From: Stachybotrys elegans
Lineage: Eukaryota > Ascomycota > Sordariomycetes > Hypocreales > Stachybotryaceae
Assembly: GCA_020746835.1 (NCBI GenBank)
Contig: JAGPNK010000009.1
Location: 806,001-870,000 of the forward strand
DNA length: 64,000 nt
Reading direction: 5' to 3'
Part shown: positions 10,919-22,000 of the stretch, in pieces
Position numbering within the stretch: position 1 is the stretch's first letter
Layout: each line of letters begins with the position of its first letter
Position numbers and translations under genes: made by a program
Notes under the pieces: generated by a model
The model's input: only the letters and a program-made list of their open reading frames with translations
Database searches by the model: none
Told to the model about the DNA's origin: nothing

Positions 10919-12540
10919 ATGGCTTCCATAACCCGCTCCAGCCGGCGAGCTGAGGGCCTTCACTCGCATCATGGCAACGGAACCCCCCCAATGACGCGCT
11001 CCGGACCGGGTCTCTACCACCACGACGGTCGCACGAAGCGGGCTCTCGATGTCGTCGAACGAGAATTCGAGTCCATGCGGCCCAAGAAGACGAGGATCGC
11101 GGTCGAGATCCTCTCCAAACCACCCCCTATCCTCAGCGACAACATCAAGATGGCGCCCCCAAGACGAAAAGTGTCTGCTGCGCCAGCGGCCAATGTGGTG
11201 GCAAAACAGCAGGCCCAACCCGTGCCACCACCCCCACGAGCACCTCCCCAGCAACAACAAACCCAACCCGAAGACAACCTCACAAAACACCAGGCCAAGG
11301 TCATAAATGGCATCAAGCATGAACTCGATCGCCTGCAGCCCCAGCCAGCCGACACGAGCAAGGAGCAGGGCCGCAAGCTGCGCTCGCAGGAGGCAACGCG
11401 CTTCAAGAGCGAGTTGTCGGCCTACTTTCCAGACTACGACGAGGTGATTGGCAACGACCCCAAGGAGCAACGTACGTGCACATCGGCCGAGAAAAATCTT
11501 CATCGTAGACGTCTACGATGCGGATTGTTACGAATTGGAACTAATTGATTTCAGATCTTCTCAACCTTGATACTCCCATTATCGTTGTCGACTCGAACCC
11601 CCGACGCGGGCCTGCACTGGCTCCAGGCGCATTGCCGCTAGAGCCTCCCCACTCCGCTTCAGCAGGTAGCGACTGCTACCCCTTGAGAGGGTACGGCGAC
11701 GCACTGTTTACCGACGTCTACGATGCCCAGCGAATCGACTTCGGATTTCTGGAACCTCAATACAAGAATATCGGATCTGGTGATCCTCTGCCCGATAGCC
11801 TCTTCGAACCTATTCACAGACGCGCCGAGAGATTGGAGCGGTCCATCCGCAATACAGAGAAGGGGCGTGCCCAGCATGAGAAGGATCAGATCATCCGCCT
11901 ATTGGAAGGCCTCCAGGGTCATGATTGGTTGAGAGTCATGGGGGTTAGTGGCGTTACAGAAACAAAGAAGAAGACATTCGAGCCCGCTCGAGAGCACTTC
12001 ATCAAGGGCTGCCAGCTCATCCTTGACAAGTTTCGAAATTGGAGCTTGGAAGAGAAACGGAGGAAACTGGAGAAGGAGAAAGCGCTTGCAGAACAAGCTG
12101 AAGAAGAGGAACAGGGGGAGGAGCAGGAAGACGATGGCTCAAGCAGTGGGCGGCCGGTTGGGGAAGACGGTAATGAGGAAGCGGCTTCTCGGGATGACAA
12201 CAGTGATGTTTCTTCTCCAGCCAAACAGCTGCGCGAGGAAGCCCTGGCACGATCGAGACTGGCGGCAAGGAACAGGAGGAGTGGCGCAAAGTCACGTCCT
12301 GCACCTCCTAAGCCGCCCGAGCCTCCCAAAGAATTCAAGTCCTTCTTCAGCAAGAAGTACGAGCGCGACGGGGCGCTCAATCGTCATCGACGAGCCGGCA
12401 GGAAGGTCTTGGCCTGGGGACACCCGATCCCGGAGATTGGCGAGATGGACTTTGAGCTTCCAGAGGACTACCGGGACAGCGAGCTTCTCAAGGCCAGGGC
12501 GCGGCAGAAGCGCAGAGACAGGCGCGGGCACAAGCACTAG
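10919..12540 (+). CDS. SAS4: SAS4-domain protein (SAS histone acetyltransferase complex subunit)
   Basis: Two exons (10919-11471, 11555-12540) encode 512 aa; the 83-nt intron splits a His codon. The N-terminal third is basic and rich in Pro and Gln. Residues of roughly 268-345 match the fungal SAS4 domain: FEPIHRRAERLERSIRN, then HEKDQIIRLLEGL, HDWLRVMGVSGVTE, and FEPAREHFIKGCQLILDKF. A long acidic and charged segment and a Pro-rich linker follow, ending in a very basic tail. In yeast, Sas4 joins the MYST acetyltransferase Sas2 to Sas5 and supports histone H4 Lys16 acetylation at silencing boundaries. Nuclear localisation is inferred. It heads a same-strand run with TAF2 and SIN3. Confidence 0.87.
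11501..11520. repeat. 20-bp perfect palindrome in the SAS4 intron
   Basis: CATCGTAGAC is followed directly by its exact reverse complement. A 13-nt part (GACGTCTACGATG) recurs in the next exon near 11713-11725. Confidence 0.9.
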
Positions 12541-13351
12541 GTCTCGGTTGGTGTGCTTCGAGTCGCATTGTAAAGGAGTTTTTTTTTTCGATTTCTTCCT
12601 TTTCTTCTTTTTCTCCAGCTGCAAGGCGGGAAACCAGGAACAAAGTTGGCATGGCGTTCGACGGCAAACCTGAATGGGCAGGGCTGGCATTGATTGGGTT
12701 TTGTTTGTGTTACTGCAATGCAGATGTAAAACTGTACTGTTATGTTTAGTTATCTTGCTGTGTCCGAATGACAGCCAATACCATTTTATTTTGTGATCAA
12801 CCTGCATATTGCGTGTAGCTTTTCACGATTCAGCAGCGTGGGTTCGCTGGCAGTTGATTGGCCTGCGGGCTGTTACCTCTAAGCAGCTGCGTTTGCTCTT
12901 GGGTTGGGAGGTTGAGCCGCAGGTGGTCCGTGCTCACTCGCCCGACGCGACGTAACTTACCATTGAAAGCTTCATCGTTTCCTCCAGGCAAGGCAGACCT
13001 CGTGCGCTTCTTACCTTCGCGAAGCGCCCTCGCAAACCTTATCCGCTTGGCGTCGTTGCGGTGCCTTGTTTTCATATCGCTCTTTAGCCTCGTTTGCTGT
13101 TTTAATCCTCGTTCTCTCTCTTTGATATACGACCTCCTTTGATTCTGCGGCCGCATCACGTTTGCAGTTTTACCCCCGAGCGCATGTTTCCAACAATGCA
13201 CCCGACCGAATAGAGCTCCTCAGTCCGATCACGCAACAGGCGCGCGCCAGGGTGAGCCAGGCACGGCCAGAGCCCGATGCAGCAACGGGAAGCTTGAGGA
13301 GGCCGCCGGCGCAGACTCATCCACATCCATCACCACCAACACTATTTCATC
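12541..13351. other. SAS4 3' flank and TAF2 promoter/leader
   Basis: 811 bp. A T-rich tract at about 12578-12618 follows the SAS4 stop. The rest should be the TAF2 promoter and 5' leader. No other gene is seen. Confidence 0.5.
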
Positions 13352-16300
13352 ATGGCGCCCGACGATTCCCCAGCGCAGCACGCCCTTCTCGGGTCCTCGG
13401 ATGATCTGCCACCCATCCAGGACCGGCCCATCTCCGATTACTTCGTCCTCAAGCAGGAGGTGAATGCCGAGGTCAGCTTTCGACACAAGCGCATCTACGG
13501 AACGACCGATATCTACATCGCAGTCTTTAGCGAAAAGGTGGAAGAGATTGCTCTAGATGCAGCGCAATGCGACATCGATACGGACAAGATCACCATCTCG
13601 GAGGTGCGTGAGGTTCAAGGCGAACTGGTCGAAGGCCCGAAGCGGTCTGCCATGGCCCAGTACAACGATCCTTACAAGAAGCTATCGCATCCCAAGGGCT
13701 GGAATTGGAGGGCAGAACACCATGATCTGCGGCGTATCCGTGCCCGTCACGTCTTCCATAGCCGCCGAACTGACGTCCCAGCCGAGAATAGAGAGTTCGA
13801 GGGATGTACGCCGGTCTACGGCTCCTTGCGAGTGATGCTACGGGGCAAAGGAGAGCAGGAACGTCCGCGTCTAATCATCAGAAAGTCGACTCTCAACCCA
13901 GATCAGACCGACAAGACCCCCAGCCACAAGCAGTACAAAATCACAGTTCCGTTCGACAACGTCAATCCTCGCGACGGCCTGCATTTTGTTGGCGTGGACC
14001 ATCTGGATACAAGATACACCCACATGTACACGCGACATTCGATTCAACCAGGAACCGCATCGTGCATATTTCCCTGCATAGATGATCACGGCTCGCGCTG
14101 TGACTGGCGGATATCGATAAAATATCCTCGAACCCTTGGAGACGCTCTTGATCAGGCCTTGGCCACTCAGCAGAACGACGACAAGATGCAGTTGGATGGT
14201 CCAGATCGCCCCCTCCATCTTGCTGAGGAAGACAAGCTACGGGAGATGAGCGTAGTGTGCTCCGGATTTCTGATGGAGGAGACAGTCGATCCTGAGAACG
14301 ATCACAAGAAGATCATGGTATTCGAGCCGGAGAAGAAGGCGTCCATTCAGAAGCTCGGCTTCGCCATCGGTCCTTTCGAGCACATCGATCTATCATCCGA
14401 GTTTCGAACTGAGGAGGACGAGGTCAAGCTGGGAATGAGCGCTCTCAAAGTTCACGCATATTGCCTTCCAAATCGTGGCGACGAGGTGCGGAACACAGCC
14501 ATGGCCTTGACAATGGCTGCTGACTTCTTCACCTACACCTTTGCCAAATATCCTTTTGGGAACTTCAAGCTCTGCTTCCTCGATGACATGGTGGAGGAGA
14601 CTGCTGCACTTCACTCGCTCGCCTTCATCAGCAGTCGCCTTCTTTTCCCCGAAGACATAATCGACACAGAGCCAGAGGCGACGAGAAAGCTGGTATACAC
14701 GCTGGCCAGCCAGTGGATCGGTGTGAATATGATTCCCAACACTCGAAACGACCTCTGGCTCGTCATGGGCATTGCTCACTATATGACTGATCTCTTTATG
14801 AAGCGCCTATGCGGTAACAACGAATACAGATTTCGAATGAAGATCATGTCGGACAAGCTTGTCCAGGTGGATGTCGATAGACCAGCCCTCTACGATCTTG
14901 GGCCCTTTCTTCACCTTGGGCAGTTCGAGATGGATTTTATGGCTCTCAAAGCGCCCATTGTGCTTTTCATCCTCGACAAACGTCTGGCCAAGGCCTCGGG
15001 TGGTCATGGTCTGACGCGTATCCTGCAGAAGCTCCTGACCAAGGTTCAAATCGAAGGTGGCGACAAGTCTACCATTCTAGAAACTGAGAAATTCAAGGTC
15101 ATATGCGAGAAGTCGGCTAAGTACCGCCTTGAGAGCTTCTGGAACCAATGGGTGTATGCAGGCGGTTGCCCGAGATTCGACGTCAAGGCCAAATTCAACA
15201 AGAAGCGGTTGTGTGTGGAGTTGACGCTGAATCAAGTACAGATTCAGGATGCCAAAAGCCCGCCCCTTGACAGAGAGAATTTCCTCAGGATGGTTAAGGA
15301 ACGGAGAGCGGGTGTGGCTCTGGCTGAAGTGCAGCCCCTGTTCACAGGACCGATGACCATCCGCATCCACGAAGCAGACGGTACACCATACGAGCACATC
15401 CTCGAGATTCGCGAAGACGCCACCCGCTCAACAAAGTTTGAGATTCCGTACAACACAAAGTACAAGCGTTTGAAGCGAACTCGACGAATGAAAGAGAAGC
15501 ACAACGCCGGTGTTAGCATGGAGGCTGTCGAGAACGCCGACGACACTCTGCTCTATTGTCTGGGCGATGTGCTGCAAAGCCCAGAGGACCGCGAGGAGTG
15601 GGAGCTCATCGACTGGGATCCAGACACGGAGCGCAAGATGGACCAGGAATCCTACGAATGGATCCGAATTGACGCAGACTTTGAATGGGCTTGCGATATG
15701 AAGCGTACATTGGAGCCGTACATGTATGTGTCGCAGCTCCAGCAGGACAGAGATGTCGTGGCGCAGCAGGATGCCATATTATATCTCAGCCAGGCGGCGT
15801 TGCATCCCATCGCCTCGGGCTTCCTTGTGCGGACGCTAGTGGATCGGAGATATTTCCATGGTATTCGCACGATGGCGGCGGAGGGTTTGCCCAGGCAATC
15901 CAACATTAAGGACATCCCCATGCTTGGGTTGCGCCAGCTGATGAAGGCTTTCCGCGAAATGTTCTGCTTCCCGGACAGCAACCAGCCGCGCCCCAACGAC
16001 TTCTCCGACAAACGCCAGTACAAGGTCCGGTGTGCCATCATCAAAGCCATTGCTGAGGTTCGAGATTCGTCAACGCATAGATGTCCCCTTGAGGCCCGAC
16101 AGTTCATTCTGGATCAGTTGCTTTTCAACAACAACGAAAAGAATATATACTCTGACCACTTCTACATTGCATTGCTGGTCGAAGCACTTGCCACATCACT
16201 CATTCCATCACAGGAAGACGACTGGTACGCTCGCCAGAACAAGATGCCAAATGAAGAGGAGCGTGTCTTTCTTGAACAGGCAATGGAGCAGATTGAGCGG

Positions 16301-17894
16301 GTGCTCCGGCGCGATGAGTGGACCAACTCGTACCAGAATATATGGACCGTCACTGGTTTGGATGCGAAGCAGCGGCTCATGAAGGCCGAGGTGATCCCCA
16401 AGTCACTTACCGACTTTGCTCAGTATCTGCTTGATGGTACAAGAGATCTTGTCAGGATAAAATGCTTTGAATCCCTTGTTGCTCTTGACGCGATGATGGA
16501 CCCGAGTGTCTTCTCCTTCCTTACATACGTCCTCATGACGGACCGGTCACCTTTCGTCCGGTCCAAGCTTACTCAAGTGCTGGCCAGTGGCCTTGCGGCG
16601 ATTGCATTTGGAGAGCACACTAAGGCAGTCGCCAAAGAGCCACAGCCCGAGGAGGCAGATCCTCTCCTTGTGCAAGACAGCGCGTTGGAAATCGAGGCGC
16701 GCAAGGAAGCGTTTGCACGAAAGGAGAACCTGGACGTCGCACTCGCGGCGTTGAGGAGGGAGATGGAAGACACATACGGTGTAGATGAGCGGCATTACAG
16801 TACCGCAATGCGCAAGGCTCTAGACCACGATGGCTTGGGTCGGGCTGAGATTGACGACTTGCTGGATATCGCTGCAATGATGTTTGAGGAAGCTCGCACG
16901 TGGGTGCTTACTCTGAATCTGCCCAAGGGCTGGAAGGCTCAGCGTGAGAAGCCGACTCAGCAGCTTGCAAACCAGGTAGGTCCCCTTTCTTGACCAATAC
17001 CCATGAACGCGTGCTAACAGACACTAGCTGTTGATGAAGTTCAAGTCGTACTACAGGACAACCCCTAAGGTACCGATTGTGGCTTCGATGCCTCCGCCAG
17101 AGCCCAAACCCGCACCGCCTCCCATCTCGAGGACGCCGTCTATCAAGATCACCACTAAGCCCCCGATACCGCACCGCACCCCTCTACCAACCCCGGCTAC
17201 GGTTGAGCCTGCAGTGACCTCGTCGGTGAACAAAACGCCTTTGAGCAAGCCTGTACTGAACAAGCCTGTACTGAACAAGCCTGTATTGAACAAGCCTGTA
17301 TTGAGCAAGCCTGTGGTGAGCAAGCCTATACTCAGCAGCAAGCCTGTATCCAGCAAGCCCCTTCCCAGTGGATCTTCATTCAAATCCAACGATACACCTA
17401 GCAATGGCTCAATCAAGAGGCCTCGCCCAGATAAGGAGGAGGGTGCAACACCAGCTCCAAAACGTCCCAAGACGGACTCCGTCTTTGACGGAGAGATTCC
17501 AAGGAAGAAGCGTCGCATGGTCACCATGAAGGTGAACCGAAAACGTCTGCGAGTAATCCTTGGACACGAGCCACGTATCAAATCTGAGGGCAGCCCATTC
17601 AGAACGGCGCTGCCATCCAGCATTCCCAAGTCTGGCTCTCCTAGCAGCGTAAGGGATACCATCATGGCGAAGCCGGCACGGAAGCCTCTGCCGTCGTCGG
17701 ACCAGGTGCGGAGGCCTCTACCGGGAGGTTCTTCGGCTTCTCCGCCAACACCTTCTCCTAATGTCAACAAGAATTTGTCCAAGCTGGACACGGGCTCGAG
17801 ACCAGCGAGCCCAGCACCTTCAACGCCGGGAAGTGCAGCGCCACGACCCAAGATCAAAATTATTCGAAAGCCGCATCCACCGCCCGCTTCATAG
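13352..17894 (+). CDS. TAF2: TFIID subunit TAF2 (TSM1), M1-aminopeptidase-like
   Basis: Two exons (13352-16975, 17028-17894) encode 1496 aa, close to yeast Taf2 (about 1400). Residues of roughly 20-600 are an aminopeptidase-N-like (M1) fold, with a HEAT-like region after it. The catalytic features of real M1 peptidases are gone: the zinc helix position reads TLASQWIG (residues about 450-457) in place of HExxH, and the exopeptidase loop reads VEETAALHS. This loss is known for TAF2, which binds core-promoter DNA around the initiator inside TFIID. The C-terminal 290 residues are Pro-, Lys- and Ser-rich with basic patches and a KPVLN repeat. The end resembles the long disordered tails of fungal TAF2. 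Confidence 0.95.
17243..17360 (+). repeat. 15-bp coding tandem repeat (xKPVL pentapeptides) in TAF2
   Basis: Four near-identical units of AACAAGCCTGTACTG are followed by decayed copies (SKPVV, SKPIL, SKPVS, SKPLP). They encode a Lys-Pro pentapeptide array at about residues 1280-1315. The unit keeps frame, so copy-number change would not break the gene. Confidence 0.92.
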
Positions 17895-18744
17895 GAAGGA
17901 CGACGCTGTAATTAGGTGGACGCTGGCAACTGATTTGCCATGATACGCAACGATGGCATACTGCGGACTGCCATGATATTAGATGGAAGAGGGGCAGGCA
18001 CTTGAAGTGGGACAGGTTCAATCAACAATTTGCTATGATGAAAGCTTCTTTGTACTTTATTCGAATTTTCGCTTGGGTGGTTGTCGGTCAAGAGGTTCGG
18101 TGGTCTGCATTGGCGTTTTTGGCACGAAGAACGAACCAGGACAAGCGGTATTGTAGAAACCTCAGTGTAAAACAAAATACGTTTATGTCATGACTACATC
18201 CTACGTGCACTGTACATAGCGTGGCCTCCATGAAGTGTAGATGGGGAGTACACACTACTTTGTTCGTTTTATCTGTCCTATGCTATGGTGTTGTTCGTGC
18301 GAGAGAGGTCTGTCAAATAAAAATGTTACGGCAAGCATACCTACCTATATAAAAGACACACACCCTACATGCAGGCACTGTACGAAATCTAGCAAATCTA
18401 ACTTGCAAGAGGAAAAGTCTGGTGCGGCTACTCAAGGCTCATTGAATAGTGAGAGGGTACAGGGTAGGGTAGGGGTGGGCTTAGTGGGAAATGCGCCACA
18501 GTCGATTGGCAGAGGCAGAATGACATATTCCGAGATAGGTCCTGGGAATTAGCTTATCTCCACGTGACACCATTTTATCCGCCTGCAAGTTGCGAGATCC
18601 CCGTCAGATCTCGTTCCTGGCGGGAGAGAGAGCTTCGCAAGTTTGCACCACCACAGGGCTGCGTCTCATCCGCCTCGGTCCTCCCTTTTTACGCATCCTT
18701 TTCACCATACTATTCAGCGTTCTCACAGCGATCCGACTTCCTCC

Positions 18745-18750
18745 ATGTAG
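18745..18750 (+). promoter_or_regulatory. AUG-stop element in the presumed SIN3 leader
   Basis: ATGTAG, a start codon followed at once by a stop, 284 nt before the SIN3 start. It matters only if the transcript begins upstream of it. Confidence 0.4.
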
Positions 18751-18834
18751 CAGGCCACTTCGCTACACGCCTCTAGCAGCTGTGCGTTTCCCCTGCTTGA
18801 TTGTTGTCGCGACAAGCCGTCTCCTGAAACTTTC

Positions 18835-18954
18835 ATGTCCACTGCCGCAGACGCTCGGCTGTTTACCTTTGCCTTGAGCGCGGCCGTCATCGAGGGTTGG
18901 GGCTTGCAGCGAGACACATTTTTTCTTATCACCACCCCCCTTCGCACCACATAG
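18835..18954 (+). promoter_or_regulatory. 39-codon uORF in the presumed SIN3 leader
   Basis: It runs from ATG at 18835 to TAG at 18952-18954, 74 nt before the SIN3 start. It is the only other ATG in about 500 nt. Translation and conservation are untested. Confidence 0.4.
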
Positions 18955-19028
18955 CGCGCTGCCGCTCCCACAAAAGCCAGCATCGTCGAGTTCCTCGCGC
19001 TGACCCCAGGCGGTTGCATAGATAAGCC

Positions 19029-22000
19029 ATGAACAGCCAGGCACTCCACGGCGGCAGCGGTCCTCTGCCGTACGACCGAGCCGATCGCGATATGGAAGAG
19101 AGACACCGTGCCATCCAGCAGCACGAAGAGATGGCCCGTCGCGACCAAGAACGAGACAGGGAGCGCGAACGCGAACGAGACCGAGATTCGGGCGACCGGT
19201 ACCAGTCGGCCCCCCATCACAGTTCCGCCGGCACGATCCCCATACACCAACCCGTCGCCTCAAGACTCCCCGGAGCTATCCACAGCCCCGGAGGACTCCT
19301 GGCGAGTCACAACGGCAACCCGCCGCCAATCCCCCTCGGCGCCCCAACTGGCCCAGGCCCCATGGCTGGGTTTGGTGGTCCGCTGCAGAGCGAGCATAGC
19401 CGCCAGATGCCGCATGGCGGCCAGCCCGGTGCGAACCCTCAGCACCAGATGTTCGCGCCCATGTCCCATGGGCAGGCGCCCGTGAACCCGTCGCAGGGAG
19501 CCCCCAACGGGCCGGGAGCGGGCTTTCCTGGCCCTATACCGCCGCCGCAGGATCCTCAGCGAGGAGGAGCCCAGCAGCACGGCGGCGGGCCCTTCCCAGG
19601 TGTGACGCCAGGAGGCCATCAGATTCCCGGGGGCATAACCCAGGGCCAGCAGCCGATTCTGAACGTGAGTAGTCATGATTTCGTTTTTTTGTAAACTTCT
19701 TCTGTCACCTTCATGGTTGGCGCCTGGACGGCATGGGAAGTGGAAAGCCCCAATGTCATTGATACACCAAGCATGACGGCAAGTGCCATCCGGCTTGTTT
19801 GCACAAGACGAACCTTTCCTTCCGCTGGTGCGCTTCCATAAACCCTGAATGCATAGCCGGTCCATCTCCCAACAAAGGGCATCCACGCCTTGATCCATCC
19901 ACATTGTCCTTTTACGCCAGCAGAAATACAGACGTTAGATCTTGCATATCGTCAAAATCACACTACAATATGCTGCGGCTCGCGTCGGGTATTTGGATAC
20001 CAGCTTTCATAAGTCATGCCATGCTCAGAGTGAGAGAACGCCTGGCATCTCGCTCATTATCCCCCAGCCTACATCCATTTCATGTCTCGCAATGCTGTCG
20101 AAACCCTCCACTGACCAGATGTCTGATAGGATGCGCTCACGTATCTGGACCAAGTCAAGGTGCAATTTCACGACCAGCCAGATGTCTACAACCGGTTTTT
20201 GGACATTATGAAGGACTTCAAGAGCCAGGCGTAAGTGCACCCGTCCAACAAGGTAAAACTTGGTTCCGAAGCTAAAGGTGGAAAAGAATCGATACTCCCG
20301 GCGTGATCAAACGAGTCTCGGAGCTGTTTGCTGGCCATCCAAACCTCATCCAAGGGTTCAATACCTTCCTGCCTCCCGGATACAGGATTGAATGCGGTGC
20401 TGGGAATGACCCGAATACAATCAGAGTCACCACCCCGATGGGCACCACTGTCCAGTCTATCGCAGGCCGCGCTCCGACCGATACCCACGGACCTCCGGGA
20501 GGTGGTCAGCCTTTGTTTGACAGAGGGAACTCCTGGGCACAAAGACCCCTCCATAGCATCGAGAGTCCTGAAGCCACGTTCAGCACACCCGCTCAGAATG
20601 GCGCCAGTCTCTTTGTCCAAGCCGCCGCCGCCCATAACGCGTCATTTGATGCACAGGGCATACCATCAAGGGCCGCAGAGCAGGTTCAAGGGAACGTTGG
20701 CCCTGGAGGCCCTCCCAATGCACGTAACGCTCACACCCCAACGCCCACATCTGGTCCGGCCGCCGTCAATGGCAATGCGGCCAATCAAGCCAACCTCGAG
20801 CGCCGTGGCCCTGTTGAGTTCAACCATGCCATCAGCTACGTGAACAAGATCAAGAATAGATTCCAGGACAAGCCTGAGATCTACAAGCAATTTCTTGAGA
20901 TCCTTCAAACCTACCAGAGGGAACAAAAGCCTATCCAGGATGTCTATTCACAGGTCACAACCCTCTTCAATTCCGCGCCCGATCTGCTCGAAGACTTCAA
21001 GCAGTTCTTGCCCGAGTCGGCTGGTCAGTCCAAGACGACACCCGGCCGAGTGGAGGAGGGCGCGCCCACTGGACCGAGCCACACACCTCAACCCGGGGCG
21101 CGAGACGGACAGAAGATGCCTCCTATCGGGAACTTCGCTCCTCCCCCCAGCGCCAGCAAGGGTAACCCGAAGCGACCTCGTGGTGACAAGCAAGTCCCAG
21201 CCCCCAGCTTCCAGCCCGAGACGTCTGCTGCACGGACGCTGCAGGCGACTGTCAACGGCAATAAGCGGCCCAAGCTGAGCCATGCCAGGGCTGGCGACAA
21301 CACGTCTATTGAGTCAACTCTGACGCCAGTCATGCCTGAACCATACCGTGGACCCTCCACGGCTACTTCCAACCAAGAAGAGATTGCATTTTTCGAGCGC
21401 GTTAAGAAGTACCTTGGCAACAGATCCTCCATGAACGAGTTCCTTAAGCTGTGCAACATGTTCAGCCAGAGCATCATCGACAGGAATACCCTGTTCCACA
21501 AGGGCTCGCAATTCTTCCATGCAAACCCCGATCTCTTGAGCTTCTGGAAGACATTTGTTGGCGTTGATAGCCACGACAACATCATCGAGAATCGCCCAGC
21601 GCCTCCGAGTGAAAAGGTGTCGCTGAGCAACTGTCGTGGATACGGTCCGAGTTACCGTCTCCTTCCTTCGAGAGAACGACTCAAGCCATGCAGCGGTCGC
21701 GATGAACTCTGCAACTCGGTTCTTAACGACCAGTGGGCATCACACCCCACCTGGGCTTCGGAAGATTCTGGATTCGTGGCTCATCGAAAGAACCAGTTCG
21801 AGGAAGGTCTTCACCGCATTGACGAGGAACGACACGATTATGATTATTATATCGAAGCCAACCTGAAGTGCATCCAGCTTCTGGAGCCTATCGCCCAACA
21901 GATGCTCGCCATGTCTGCCAACGAGCGGGAGAACTTCCGAATGCCTGTGGCCCTCGCCGGCCAGAGTACGTCGATTTTCAAGCGCATCTGCAAGAAGATA

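Larger units (their letters stand above)
17895..19028. other. TAF2 3' flank and SIN3 promoter/leader
   Basis: 1.13 kb between same-strand genes. The last ~500 nt before SIN3 is pyrimidine-rich and has only two ATGs, both listed below as upstream start elements. No other gene is seen. Confidence 0.5.

Noticed and set aside
17051..17857. 268-aa frame on the minus strand
   Set aside because: Antisense of the low-complexity TAF2 tail.
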